A DNA stretch of 64,000 nt from Selaginella tamariscina (Eukaryota > Streptophyta > Lycopodiopsida > Selaginellales > Selaginellaceae). The notes below the pieces were generated by a model that worked only from the letters and a program-made list of their open reading frames with translations, ran no database searches and was not told where the DNA came from. Made by a program: the position numbers and the translations under genes. Location of the stretch: contig PUQB01000457.1 of NCBI GenBank assembly GCA_003024785.1, positions 1-64,000 on the forward strand, given 5' to 3'. This document shows, in pieces, positions 10,527 to 22,203 of this stretch. Within the stretch, counting starts at the first letter, position 1, and each line of letters begins with the position of its first letter.

Positions 10527-11510
10527 ACTACAGGATATGCCACAATATGCCTAGAGGATAAGGGACATGTGGACTCATCTTAGCCTCTGCATGCATGCAG
10601 TCACTTTTGCATGTATGCAACCACTTTTAGCACTCATGCCTATATTAGCTCTTGGAGTTGTGAACATAAAAGCTCCGACCTAAATGTTGTACAATTAGTT
10701 ACTATCAACACCAGTCTTACTAAGATCAATCTCGTATTGTCTTGTTTCTTGTCATGTTCCTGTCCCGTCCTGTTTCATGTCTTGCTCTGGATCCTGTCTT
10801 GCTTCTGTCTTGTTCCTGGATCTTGTCTTGCGCTTTCCTGTCTTGCTCCTAGATCCGTCCTGTTCCTATTCCTAGTTCCTGCCCTACTCTCGGTCCTGTT
10901 CCTGAGCCAAGCCTTCCTGTCCTTGGAGTCCCTAGAGTCTACAGGTTAAAGCGAATCTTTCTTCAAGATATCACCCACAAACCGATGGGCAGTCCGAACG
11001 CACAATTCAGACCTTAGAACAGTATCTTTGTTGCTTCATCAGTTATCAGCAAGACAACTAGTTGGACCTTCTTCCAATGGGGAGTTTGCCTACAACAACT
11101 CCGTTCACGCATCTACAGGACAGACACCTTTCTTTGCTCTTACAGGTCACCATCCACGTTTTTGACTTTGCTCCTCCCGCTTCTCCTTTTTCCGCTCCTG
11201 TAGTACAGGATCGTCTTCAGCATCTTCGGCAAGTACAGGATAAATCTCCAGGTTCATCTTCAGCAGGCACAGGAACGATACAAGCATCATGCTGTGCTCA
11301 CCGTCAGTCGGCACCTGCATACAAGATTGGTGATCTTGTGTGGCCTCTTCGTCGACACATTCGCACCAACAGGCCTTCTTCTAAGTTGGATTTTCAATGA
11401 TTGGGCCCTTACAGGATCGTGGCGAAGGTAAATCCTGTAACTTTCCGACTCGAGTTACCATCCACGTGTGAAACTTCATCCTGTGTTTCACACCTCCTTG
11501 TTCCTGAGTC
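10527..11510 (+). mobile_element. B-family LTR fused to an integrase fragment
   Basis: A plus-oriented LTR piece runs from about 10527 (ATATGCCTAGAGG...) through CATAAAAG at 10665 and AGTTACTATC near 10700 to about 10930. It then joins integrase coding at 10945-11500: [13 protein letters not shown] sequence, [20 protein letters not shown], and a C-terminal segment HTRLVI..GLFVDTFAP. No RT or RNase H precedes the integrase here, so this is a deletion product or a template-switch product. Confidence 0.65.
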
Positions 11511-12102
11511 AAGCCACGATCCAGGAACCAGGAAAAGAACAGGATTCCAAGGACAGGAAGGCTTGACTCAGGAACAGGACCGAGAGTAGGACAGAAATTA
11601 GGAATAGGAACAGGATGGATCTAGGAGCAAGACAGGAAAGCGCAAGACAAGATCCAGGAACAAGACAGAAGTAGGACAGGATCCAGGAGCAGGATAGGAA
11701 ACAGGAGCGGGACAGGAACAGGACAGGAACAAGACAATACGAGATTGATCATAGTAAGACTAGTGTTGATAGTAACTAATTGTACAACATTTAGGTCGGA
11801 GCTTTTATGCTCACAACTCCAAGAGCTAATCTAGCATGAGTGCTAAAAGTGGTTGCATGCATGCAAAAGTGATTGCATGCATGCAGAGGCTAAGATGAGT
11901 CCACATGTCCCTTATCCTCTAGGCATATCCTGTAGGAATATCCTGCAACCGAATCCTGTGTCCGGAATCCTAGTAGGAATATCCTATAGGAAAGTCTTGC
12001 AACCCATATCCTATATCGGGAAACCTGTAGGAAAACCTGTAGGAAAGTCCTACAACCCATATCCTGTATCCGGAATCCTGTATTTTGTATCAGGTCGTGA
12101 CA
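11511..12102 (-). mobile_element. B-family LTR, minus orientation
   Basis: It runs from GTCAAGCCACGATCCAGG to GTATCAGGTCGTGACA, with a partial internal duplication of the CAGGAA-rich region near 11540-11590. The predicted transcript-start sequence (as TTGATAGTAACTAATTG) lies near 11770 and the TATA complement near 11805. The 5' end is fused directly to the integrase fragment at 11500-11510. The U3 part carries TATCCTGTAGG repeats. Confidence 0.8.
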
Positions 12103-13770
12103 GCACCTCCTCCCTAAAGACGAGTTCCACGAGTCTTGGGACCTGGTTTTAGCAGGATAATGCCGATGGAAAGTAGCAACCTTGGAAGAAGCATGAAGTA
12201 AGTTGGATGCAGGTTCCCAAGTGCGATCAATAGGCAAATACCCTTTCCAATCCACCAAGTATTGGAGTTGGTGACGATGAAGACGAGAGTCAAGGATGGC
12301 TGCAACTTCGTACTCAGGTTCAGTGTCAATGACCACAGAAGGGGAGGAGAAGAAACACGACCGGGAAGAGAAGAAGGATGATACGGCTCCAACAAGGAGG
12401 TGTGAAACACAGGATGAAGTTTCACCGTGGATGGTAACTCGAGTTGGAAAGCTACAGGATTTACCTCCGTCACGATCCTGTAAGGGCCCAATCGTTGAAA
12501 ATCCAACTTAGAAGAAGGCCTGTTGGTGCGAATGTGTCGACGAAGAAGCCACACGAGATCACCAATCTTGTATGTAGGTGCCGGCTGATGGTGAGCATCA
12601 GCATGATGCTTGTATCGTTCCTATGCCTGCTGAAGATGAACCTGGAGATTATCATGTACCTGCCGAAGATGCTGAAGACGATCCTGTACTGCAGGAGCGG
12701 AAGAAGGAGAAGTGGGAGGAGCAAAGTCAAAACATGGATGGTGGCCTGTAAGAGCAAAGAAAGGTGTCTGTCCTGTAGATGCGTGAACGGAGTTGTTGTA
12801 GGCAAACTCCGCCATTGGAAGAAGGTCCAACCAGTTGTCCTGCTGATAACTGATGAAGCAACGAAGATACTATTCTAAGGTCTGAATTGTGCGTTCGAAC
12901 TGCCCATCGGTTTTGGGTGATATCCTGAAGAAAGATCCCGCTTTAACCTGTAGACTTCGAAGAAGCTCTCGCCAAAACTTGGACATGAATTGTGGACCTC
13001 AATCGGAAACAATGCTCTCAGGAAGACCATGATGTCGGAACACCTCGCGGATCACCAACTCGGTAGTTGTCTGACCTGTAGCTGTCTTGTTGTAGGGTAG
13101 GAAATGAGCCTACTTGGTGAAACGGTCAACCACCACAAGAACTGCATCAAATCCACGAGAAGGAGGAAGATCTGTGAGGAAATCCATAGAAATGGATCTC
13201 CAAGGAGCAGAAGGAACAGGAAGAGGACGAAGAAGACCAGAGGGTGCATGATGAGGCATCTTCGACCTGCTACAAGTGTCACAACTCCGTACAAACCTCT
13301 CCACAAAACCTCGCAACCCAGGCCACCAATAGTTGCGAGTCACCAACTCCACTGTCTTGGCCACACCAAAATGTCCTGTAGCCGGGGTATCATGACAATC
13401 TTGTACCACACGAGTCCTGGAAATACCAACAGGAACGTACAGGAGACCTTCCCGGTACAGGAGTCCATCCTGTATGGTGAACAGGTTGTAGTCTGGACGG
13501 GAACTGGAGGAAGAGAAACTTGCAACGTCAAGATGAATATGTGAAAACACATTCTTTGCCAAGTCGTCTGTAGCCAATTGCGAACGGACGTCCTGTAGGA
13601 GTGTTGAATTTGCTGGAGCCTGATGAACCTGCAGTGCCGCAAGCCGGAATCGATCAAGACCCAACAACACTTGCCTTTGACAGTCAAATGCAGGATCGCC
13701 CGGGCTTGGTGCAAGGTAAGAGCGCCTAGACAATGCGTCCGCCTTGCCATTCCGAAAACCGGGCCTGTAG
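12103..13770 (-). pseudogene. Chromovirus pol 3' half: RNase H end, integrase, chromodomain
   Basis: The polypurine tract complement GCACCTCCTCCCTAA follows the LTR at 12103. Reading the minus strand, RNase H end ([16 protein letters not shown]) is near 13740, the integrase zinc finger HH..CDTC near 13400-13270, catalytic segment [11 protein letters not shown] near 13110-13150, [18 protein letters not shown] near 12800-12730, and a chromodomain ([33 protein letters not shown]) at 12320-12180. Multiple frame shifts make it non-functional. Same architecture as B1 and B2. Confidence 0.8.
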
Positions 13771-14113
13771 ACATTGGCAAAGATCATACAACAAGCTGTT
13801 CGTTGCGACAACCATTTGTTCGAGCGTCGTCAGGAAAGATCCCGTCAGCAGTTCCTGCAAACCAATCCTGCAACTGTGATACATGTTCCTCCACCACAAT
13901 ACAAGCACAGGTTCTCACTGCGACGACGTTGCTTCTCAGCAACAGAAAGAGAGCCACGCTTGGATTTCTCAACCTCCATAGGAACTACTCCAAAAGGTGG
14001 TGCAGGAACATGTATCACAGCTGCAGGATTGGTTTGCAGGAACTGCTGACAGGATCTTTCCTGACGACGCTCGAACAAACGGTTGTCGCAACGAACAGTT
14101 TGTTGCGAGATGT
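13771..14113. repeat. Palindromic gag fragment (head-to-head copies)
   Basis: 13771-13893 is a plus-strand piece of gag (QQAVRCDNHLFERRQERSRQ). From 13894 the same coding sequence continues on the minus strand to about 14110. The two arms share about 120 bp and could fold into a long hairpin. It is joined to the 3' pol fragment on the left and repeat F on the right. This is a rearrangement product, not a normal part of the element. Confidence 0.7.
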
Positions 14114-14343
14114 TTAACATGTTGATAAGAAAATGATTTCATTTGTAATTATGTTTGATAGTATTTCTTCATTATTGTAAACTATTTTTAGAATAATATG
14201 AATATTCTAAGATATTTTAGGAATATTCCTAACTAAGTAAGGTTATTGAAGAATTAATTAATTAATTAATTAATATTTAAGGCTTAATTACATATTAATT
14301 AAATGATTAATTAATAATTAAAACTTAAGTATTAATTAATAAT
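14114..14343 (+). repeat. AT-rich direct repeat F, copy 2
   Basis: Nearly identical to 6427-6652, in the same orientation, with a few single-base differences (for example TAATTATGTTTG versus TAATTTGTTTG). It closes the rearranged chromovirus block. Confidence 0.8.
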
Positions 14344-14553
14344 TTATTTTATATTCCCATTTTCACGTATCATGCCCACTTTAGTTACAACGTGCAAAGA
14401 GCTCGAAATATAGAAATGTGTATATCATTTGTCCAAGAACTCTAACTCATATATAGAAGCAAGTGGTCCAAATTGAAACCAATCCAATGGCTATCAAAAC
14501 CCATTACCCTAATAATAGTATGTGCATATGCATCCGTACACATGGATCTTACA
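14344..14553 (-). mobile_element. LTR of gypsy element G (part)
   Basis: The segment ends CATGGATCTTACA and is followed by TTATCCCCTCTTGG, the complement of a polypurine tract. A related LTR segment (AATAGTATGTGTGCAATCGT, then GAATCTTAC) occurs at 21700-21880. The left boundary is not defined; it merges with repeat F. Confidence 0.5.
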
Positions 14554-16669
14554 TTATCCCCTCTTGGAAGGATGTAAGTTGCTTAGGGTTCTCTGGTAAA
14601 TGGGCCCAGATCTGGAGGAACATCAGGAGGAGGCATTGGTGGATTTGTAGGCGGCACAACTTGTTCCTGTTGCACAAAATGCTTCAACCATTGCAAGTGT
14701 ACAATCTCTAGAGGATCAGGTTGAATGTCGTGCCAAACCTCATAAACTTGTGGCCCTACTTGCCATAGCACTCGATACGGTCCTTTCCACTAAGGAAGGA
14801 GACTCTTAACTAAACCATGTACTGTAAGCTTGGTAAAATGAACCAAAACCACTTCATCAACCTTGTACTCCGCAGGGGGACGATGGTGCGAGTTGTAGCA
14901 TTGTTGTTGTCCTACTTGTACGCGGCCCAAGTGTTCGCACGAACCAATGGAAGAATGCTTGTCAGATACCGAGAAGGCAAACCCAACTCCATCGGCAACT
15001 CCATCAGCATCAGCAACTCAACCGAGAAGGCAAACCCAACTCCATCGGCAACACCAGGTCATGACCATATAAGAGCTTATATGGGGAAGTACCAATGAAA
15101 CTTTGTACTCTAGTGACATAAGCATATTGAAGAGATGGCAGATAACCATCCTAATTTAAATGTTGAAAGTTCACATACTTCGCGATCATCCCCTTGAAGG
15201 TTCTAACGAGTCGCTCCACCAAACCATCTGTCTGAGGATTATAAGCACTTGTGAAAGTGTGGTGTATCCCTAGTTAAGACATCAAGACATAAAATGTCTC
15301 GGCCATAAATGCAGGACCATTATTTAAGAGAATTCGCTCCGAACAAGAATGTTGAAACACGAGAAACAATCAAACGAGTTAGGTATTTAGAAGCAAAAAT
15401 AACGTACTCATTACCAGCAGTCGATTATGAAAAGGTCTCATCAGATCAAATGCCACCAACTTGAACGGACGAGAAACTGCAATTGACTCCAACTGTCCTT
15501 TCGAAGTACACGGTGGAGTATTGCAAGTTTGGCACCACACACAATTACGCACATATCAAAACACATTTCCTCACAACTCTGGCCAATAGAAAGATCTGCA
15601 TAGCTTCTCCATCACATGACGATGTCCTATGTTCCCCTCAAGAACATGAGAGTCATGGTAAGTGTGGAACAAAGACCGAAGGCACTACCAACCATAAATG
15701 ATTATCTGGATCAATCCCAACAAAATAAAGAAGGTCGTCCTAAAGGCGATATTGCCAATGTAAATACTTAAAAGGCAAGTCATTAGCAAGTGATGCAGGA
15801 TTCTCAAACACATTACGAAGCCTTTGAATCCATGGCTCAACATTTTGAACTTCTTGAACCTTATCCAAAGATGGCAAATCCAACTTTGCATTTTACGAAC
15901 ACTAAACATCAAGTACAGCAACTGCTGATGGTACAAAATTTTCATCCAAAAAGTCCACTAATGCTGGAACAACTGGCTCCTTAGGGGCAGAAAAAGAGAG
16001 AGAAGGTGGAAGAGGAGCTCGAGAAAGAGCATTATCATCATCTATGGAACTCCCTGAGTGATAAACAACTTCGAAGTCGTAAATTTGAAGCTTCAAGGCC
16101 ACCAAGCAGTACAACCAATCAAATTCTTCCGCTTCAACAAGGAAGTGACTGTTGCATGATCGCCTTTTAAAAGTGTACAAGAACCATGCAAGTAGGCATA
16201 GAGCTTCTCAAAACCCCAAACTGCTACTAGACACTCCTTTTCTGTCGTGGAGTAGTTCACCTTTGCTGGCTATAACATACGGCTGATGTACGCAATGGGA
16301 TGTTGCTGACCAGGGACACTCGTACTCTCCTGCATCAATAAGCCCTTGAGACCAATGACAGAAGCATCTACGTGCAAAATGAAAGGATGAGTGTAATCAG
16401 GGTACACCAAAACTAGAGGAGTCGTCAACAGCTCTTTGAGATTTGCAAATGCCTGCTTGCAATCCTTAAACTAAACAAAAGAAGTCATTGACGACTTCAA
16501 TAACGTCCATAACAGTGCAGTACAATTTGAAAGATGATCCACAAAATGTTGTACCTTGCCAAGAAAGCATTGCACATCATTCACACACTTCGGCGTAGGG
16601 ATCTTCAAAACTGCAACAAGTTTATCAGGATTGATTTGCAAACCTTCACGGGAAATGTTGTACTCTCGG
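14554..16669 (-). pseudogene. Gypsy element G pol: RT end, RNase H, integrase
   Basis: On the minus strand: RNase H tail (YDFEVVYHSGSSIDDDNALSRAP) near 16075-16000; integrase N-terminal CQTC segment and FKLVAFDLMRPF near 15540-15440; catalytic-core end NPQTDGLVERLVRTFKGMI near 15235-15180; and SLQYAYVTRVQSFIGTSPYKLL near 15140-15085. The C-terminus ends near 14583 with a Pro-rich tail and no visible chromodomain. RT remnants lie at 16300-16670. It is full of stops. Amino-acid differences show it is a different lineage from B and closer to H. Confidence 0.7.
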
Positions 16670-16860
16670 ATGAGGGTGATTCCTCAAGGGGTAAGTGACG
16701 ATGTCTTAGCTCTGTTACAAGGGATGTGTGAGACACGTCTCTTTCGTGGGGTTAGGACATGAACTTGTCTAGGTCTCTTGGGACATGATCTTAAAGTCTA
16801 CTTGGGTTATCCTTTGGGATTTAGAGGGTGGTCATTTTAAGAGTAGGACTCTAAATCTCA
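16670..16860 (-). repeat. Fragment of family A repeat, reverse orientation
   Basis: GGTGATTCCTCAAGGGGTAA and following sequence is the reverse complement of the part of family A at about 4960-4995 and 45460-45490, diverged. It joins directly onto the RT remnant of G. Confidence 0.7.
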
Positions 16861-17436
16861 TGTATATTTAGACTATAACTTGAACTAGGCCAAATTAGAA
16901 ATAAAGTTATCAAATTAAGGATAATAGGTTTAAGTGTCATTAAATAGTTAAACCCAATAAACTTACCAAGTTAAAATAATAATTGGGTTAAGGAACTCAC
17001 CAGGTTAAGGATAATAATAAGTTTATATTGTGTGTGTTTGTGTGTGTTATGGATGCCCCGTTCGGCCGTCATTGATATCCTACCCAATCCGATGGTTATT
17101 ATAAACTCACCATCCGATGGGATGGTTGATATTCTATCCCATCCAATGATTATCCTAAACTTGGCATTGGATGGTTAATATTCTACTCCATACAATGGTT
17201 ATCTTAAGGTTAACAACTAGGTTAATGGTCCATTTAGGGATAAACTCACAAGGTTAAAGTTATCCTTAACCTGATGAATTTATTCTTAAATTCACTATTT
17301 AATAACATTTAATCCGGTTGTTATCAATTAGGTTAAAGATCTATCTTAGGGATAAACTCATCGGATTAAGAATAATCATTTTTAGTTTAGGAATAAACTC
17401 ACGTTAAGGATAATAATTAAGTCAACTAGGTAGATA
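16861..17436. repeat. Degenerate AT-rich repeat of AACTCACCAGGTTAAGGATA-type words
   Basis: There is no gene in this stretch. Phrases such as ACTCACCAGGTTAAGGATAA recur at irregular spacing (about 16995, 17240, 17340, 17400), plus two diverged CCATCCGATGG-type duplicates near 17085-17180. Similar phrases flank the PLATZ copies at 18930-19000 and, inverted, at 30700-30790. Confidence 0.5.
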
Positions 17437-18877
17437 TGAAAAGGACGTGTATTCAACCTTAAGGATACATACAAGGTTAGTAAACCCTTATATACAAGGA
17501 GGCTAAGTTATTTTTGGCAACCTTTGATCTAATCCTTTCGTCCCACAAAATAAAGAAGAACCTATACCATCGTGAACTTTATAATATAGTTTCAAAAACC
17601 AATATTAACATCTGCAACTAACTCATGAGCTTTAAGTGCATCTATTATTCGTTAACTTCATGGTTCCGAGTGTTGTGCCAACCTAATTTCGCAAAGACTA
17701 AGCAAAGGTGTAAGTTTTAAAGATGATAAAACACCTTTGCTCATGTCGACTAATTAGATGTTTCTTCTTTAATATCAAATGTACCGTAATATGATCACAT
17801 TCTACCAAGGTCAAAGAACCATGAAGGTAAGCATGAAACTTATGAAATGCCCAAACCACATCTAAACATTCCTTGTTTGTAATCAAATAATTGAGCTTTG
17901 GATCAATGAAACTTTGATAGTATATGCAATGGAATGCCATTGACCTAATTTTGAATCTTTTTGCATAAGATCAGCACCCAGACCAATATTTGAAGCATCG
18001 GTATGAAGAACAAAGGGGCGAGAGAAATCAGGATAATGCAGAAGACGAGCATGTCAAGAGATGAATAAGAGACTCAAAGGAGGATTGACAAAGAAAAACC
18101 ATATGAAATAAGGAGAATGGAGCAAAGCACATAGTGGAGTCATTTCATCTGTCAAACGTGAAACAAATTGCGCCAAGTAAGTCACCTTGCCCAAAATTCG
18201 TGATGTGTTTTTGGAATCGGGAACTCTTTCACTGCCTAAATCTTTTAAATATTAACTGGTTTAGGGTTTAGGGTTTAGGGTTTTAGGGTTTTAGGGTTTA
18301 GGGTTTAGGGTTTAGGGTTATGTATAAAAACCATAAACATGATGTTCGAATGCAATTGCCAATGCTGATAAAGACAAATCAATCATAGCCTTGGATGCTG
18401 AGGCAAAGTGTTGAAACAACAAGGCAGTAGATCCTTGCAAGCAAGGTGGCAACTCACAAAGTTGATGGAGGGGATCCCACTAGTGATATACAGCAACCAT
18501 ACAAAAATGCTCAACCCAAACATGTGCATCTTCTATGGCTGCTCGTGAGAAAGAGTTAGGGCGAGGACAAGGATTATACCTAGTTGGATTATGGATTTTT
18601 TGTGTTAAGAGACCAAGCAATTGTTGTGTTTGAACCTGAGACTTTGCTATGACCTGCAAAAGTTGTACCATAGAGACAACCATAGCTAAATAAAGGGAGA
18701 AGAAGAGAACTAAAGACTACCCCGCATTTCCACCGATGAAAAGGATATGTATTCAACTTTAAGAATATATACAAAGTTAACAAAACCTTCCTTATATACA
18801 AGGAGGCTAAGTTATGTGGCATCATATTTAATTTTAGTATATGCCTTAAAATATGTATATTTTGTAAAATCCTTACA
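17437..18877 (-). mobile_element. Gypsy element H2, internally deleted copy of H
   Basis: A left LTR part begins TGAAAAGGACGTG at 17437 and breaks off near 17545. The right LTR runs from about 18735 to 18877 (ATCCTTACA). Internal pieces match H on the minus strand: RNase H (KLNYLITNKECLDVVWAFHK..LVECDHITVH) at 17940-17700, and gag (AEESQVQTQQLLG-like, NPTRYNPCPRP) at 18683-18480. Protease, RT and most of integrase are gone. Flanks GATA and TATA match 3 of 4 bases. A primer-site-like sequence complementary to 18719-18734 lies next to the right LTR. Confidence 0.75.
18257..18319 (+). repeat. Interstitial telomere-type repeat (TTTAGGG)n
   Basis: About eight to nine TTTAGGG units, two with an extra T, in tandem. 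Sequence to the left matches H near 25740, and to the right matches H near 27590 on the same strand, so the telomeric run sits exactly where about 1.85 kb of element H is missing in H2. Confidence 0.9.
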
Positions 18878-19320
18878 TATACATGATAAACCTAAAAACT
18901 TAAGGATAATAACTACATTAAGATTTCAGCTTATGGATAAAACTCACTAGGTTAAAGGATAATAATAAAGTAAATAATAAACTATTATTAAATAATTAAG
19001 CTCACCAACGGTGTTCTATCTCTGTTTGGGATTACATGTTAAATACAATCTACATGATTAAAATATATTAATATAAATGCTAATGTGTCACAAATGTGAA
19101 TCATTACAAACCGGGATAGACTGATACAAAGTAGAGAGATGGTTTTATATTTTCCCTATAAATCAAATTATACTCTTTACTATTTTATTTTTATTTCTTT
19201 ACCCAAAATAAATAAACAAACCATTTGGCATAAATATAAACTAATCTATGTCTATAATATTATTAAACTGGACCAGTAAATAGCACAACATCCTGCTTAA
19301 ATCATAATCACGACTGCTCT
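18878..19320. other. AT-rich flank, no gene seen
   Basis: AT-rich sequence with GGTTAAAGGATAATAA phrases. It resembles the inverted sequence downstream of the right PLATZ copy (30300-30730), so it belongs to the left arm of the inverted duplication. No coding signal. Confidence 0.6.
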
Positions 19321-19943
19321 GCGATGTTCTGGTCCTAGCACTTCCCTCTGCATGTTAATAACCAACACTAATCATTATGTTATGTATTTAAGTGAGACAC
19401 ACATATCTGCAGTGTGTGTGCGTGTGTATGTGTATGTGTTTGTGTGTGGTGTTCTAAACACGCTCTTAAAATACGGAATACATTTACCTCTTCATTGTTC
19501 GTGTCTACGTACTTCCTCTTGCGGCTTTTCTTGAAAAGCCAGATTGGAGGCCCAAGCTTCTTGTCGCCTTCAGATGGATTCATGGACATGCTCGTGTCGT
19601 TGCTCGTATTCACCCATTCAACCTGGAAATTTTAAGTTTGTATATACATATCTGCAGTGTATGTGCGTGCGTGTGTGTCTGTGTGTGGTGTTCTAAACAC
19701 ACTCTTGACCTCTTTCTTATATAAGGTGATGTGTGTGTGTGTGTTACAGCAGAAACCTTGAACCTAGTATAATGTGGCACCATACATATATGTCTACAAT
19801 CCATGTATGTTAATATTAATTCTGTACACATAGATATATACACTCGTCATAAAGTTATTTTATACGTGTGGTCCTCTGGCCAAGACTTAACTACACAAAC
19901 ACAGAGGATATTTCACGATTGAGTGTGTGTGTGTGTGTGTGTG

Positions 19944-19985
<42 letters not shown>

Positions 19986-20600
19986 GCAAGCAGACTAAAT
20001 GACGAAAACGTAATCAAGTAAAATGAACTATCAATTCCGGACAATCAGAAAGCAGAAAACCAATGGAACCCAAGTGGATGTGTGTGTGGTAAGTACCTTG
20101 CAAGAAATGCTGCAGAAAAATGATTCGTTTGCCAGCTTCCGATGGCAAATTCTACAGGAGCCACAATCTGACCCGTGGTCCTTTGGAGGCTCGTTCTTGA
20201 GATGAACCACAAGGGCGCCGTTGATAGACGTTGAGAACTGACCTCGCGTCTAAAAAATTGAGTGCCCATTGGTCCGAAGCTTTCCGTATCTGCGAATCAA
20301 ACAGCAAGTTAATACATTTCCCATTCCGGATTCTTGGCCGAAGAACTTACCTGAAGAACCAAATGATCCCCGTGACGACAGCGAGCGCATAGTACCTGAG
20401 AACAATTCACACAGAAATAGTTTCAAGGACGGATCGGTTTGGAGCAATCGCATGGCTGTAGAACGTCGCGAGTAGAAGATCCCGGATCTTCTGTCCCCTT
20501 TCATTGTCATTCTGAAAGATTTGTAAACACAAAGGGAAAGAGAAATTTGGCAAAGACTTCACGGGCTCGTAATGCGGCTTCGCCTTTCCGATCCGGGGCC
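19321..20600 (-). pseudogene. PLATZ-family gene, left inverted copy, disabled
   Basis: Reverse-complement counterpart of the intact gene at 28964-30288. Exon counterparts: exon 2 at 20351-20511 (161 bp; intact copy 162), exon 3 at 20097-20289 (193 versus 213), exon 4 at 19488-19622 (135, same), exon 5 remnant at 19321-19354. Lesions seen: the segment with the start codon and first splice donor is missing at about 20558-20561 (about 43 bp); one C is lost in exon 2 (about 20450), shifting the frame before the first Cys pair; 20 bp are lost in exon 3; and the C-terminal RRKGIP tail of exon 5 is deleted. Splice sites of the middle introns survive. It cannot encode a PLATZ protein as read. Confidence 0.85.
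19924..19988 (+). repeat. (GT)n(GA)n microsatellite in PLATZ pseudogene intron
   Basis: A GT run interrupted once by GG, then a GA run. It is the inverted equivalent of the (TC)n(AC)n run at 29563-29617 in intron 3 of the intact copy. Confidence 0.9.
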
Positions 20601-21100
20601 GACTGCAAGAAATCGGGAAAATCACTGTGCATGAAATGGACTGGCTGCTGATAGAAATTGAAGTTGAGGCCGCTTCTTGACGAAACCTCTTTCGGCTGGA
20701 AAACCACCGAGAAATCTCTGGAACCTTCGGGAAAATCACTGTGCATGAAATGGACTGGCTGCTGATAGAAATTGAAGTTGAGGCCGCTTCTTGACGAAAC
20801 CTCTTTCGGCTGGAAAACCACCGAGAAATCTCTGGAACCTCGACCTTCCTGCTCACAATCTCTCTGCGCCTCCGGACAACGTGAACCAATCGCTCCGCCT
20901 TGTAAATTCCGAGTGGAAATCGTGAAGAACAGAAAAAAATGGAGCTTCTTTGTCAGGATCACGCAGAATCACTCAGGATCGCACTGTTCCCTAGCTAGAC
21001 GAGAATGTCGAACTGTTGCCAGGTGGCCAGGCAGTTTACGGGTTCAGGGTTTAAGGTTTAACACGGTTAAAACGCGTAAAATTGACAAAATCATTATTCG
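20601..21100 (-). other. 5' leader of the left PLATZ copy with 114-bp tandem duplication
   Basis: Matches the leader of the right copy (28640-28960) except for a 114-bp direct duplication (20613-20726 and 20727-20840) absent there. About 300 bp present at 28347-28650 in the right copy is replaced here by a short segment near 20985-21005. The sequence up to about 21090 (CACGGTTAAAACGCG) aligns with 28260-28346. Confidence 0.75.
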
Positions 21101-21699
21101 AAGAATCGTGTGAACCGAGCATACGAATGGTTATTTAAGTTTACTAATTAGAAAATCTGCATTAAATTTGTTATGTCCCGAGGTGTGATTGTAACGACTT
21201 AAAAAAAACATAACATAATAGTTTCCAATTGTATAGTTACATTGTGTTTTTTGGATGAACATTATGATTTATCAAATAGGATATCCAAAATTTTCAACTC
21301 ATATTACAAAGAAGGATGTGAATATCATTATTTAAAATATAATAAAAATTATTAATTCTAAATCTAAAATAATTTTTAATGATTTTTAATTTTTTTTAAA
21401 TTTAAAATATAATAGCCAAATCTAATTTAAAATCTTTTTTTAAAAGTAAATCTACTTCATTTTAAACGAAATATAAAAAACATTCCTTGTATTAAAAGAA
21501 TGATTTGGTTGGGAATACCTAACTCTAAACAATAACACGTTCTAACAAGTAGCACCAAAGATTTGTATGTTGTGCATACATAAATAAAAAGAGAAAAAAA
21601 AAAAATCTACAATGAAAAAATATATCTAAATAATAAAGAAGTTAACTATTAAGAAGACAGATTTATAAAAAAGACACAAATCCAAACATTTTGTAAGAA

Positions 21700-21880
21700 C
21701 AATTAGAGATTCACTTCACCTCCACCAAATGTGAGAACTCAGGATATAGAAATGTATAGATTATTAGTCTAACAATCCTAATTTATATACATGAATAAGT
21801 GATATAGATTGAAACAAATATCAAAACTCACTACACTAATAATAGTATGTGTGCAATCGTACACATGAATCTTACTATGA
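21700..21880. repeat. LTR fragment related to element G
   Basis: Shares TAATAATAGTATGTG, a cATCCGTACACATG-like segment and a TCTTAC end with 14430-14553. No internal element is attached, so it is probably a solo or broken LTR. Confidence 0.4.
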
Positions 21881-22203
21881 TGAAATGTTCACGACAAACA
21901 CTCACACACACATAATAAATTTAGATTATCCACATACTATGGTTTTTATTTGTATGTTTTAAATTTATATTCATTAATATATTATATTAACTATTATTGT
22001 GTACATATATATTACACATTGTGTACATTTTAAAATTTATTTAATTTAAATGCTTTATTATCTATTAATATATATTAAAAAACATATTAAATTTATTTAT
22101 TTTTATCTTCAAATATAAATTCCACTTAAAATTTATTAAAATTTATAATATTATATTTAAAACTTGAAATTATCATTTATTCCATTGAGTGAATGTGTTG
22201 TTG

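Noticed and set aside
20407-20889. 160-codon minus-strand frame in the left PLATZ leader
   Set aside because: It is leader sequence extended by the in-frame 114-bp duplication, and it reads exon 2 in the wrong frame.
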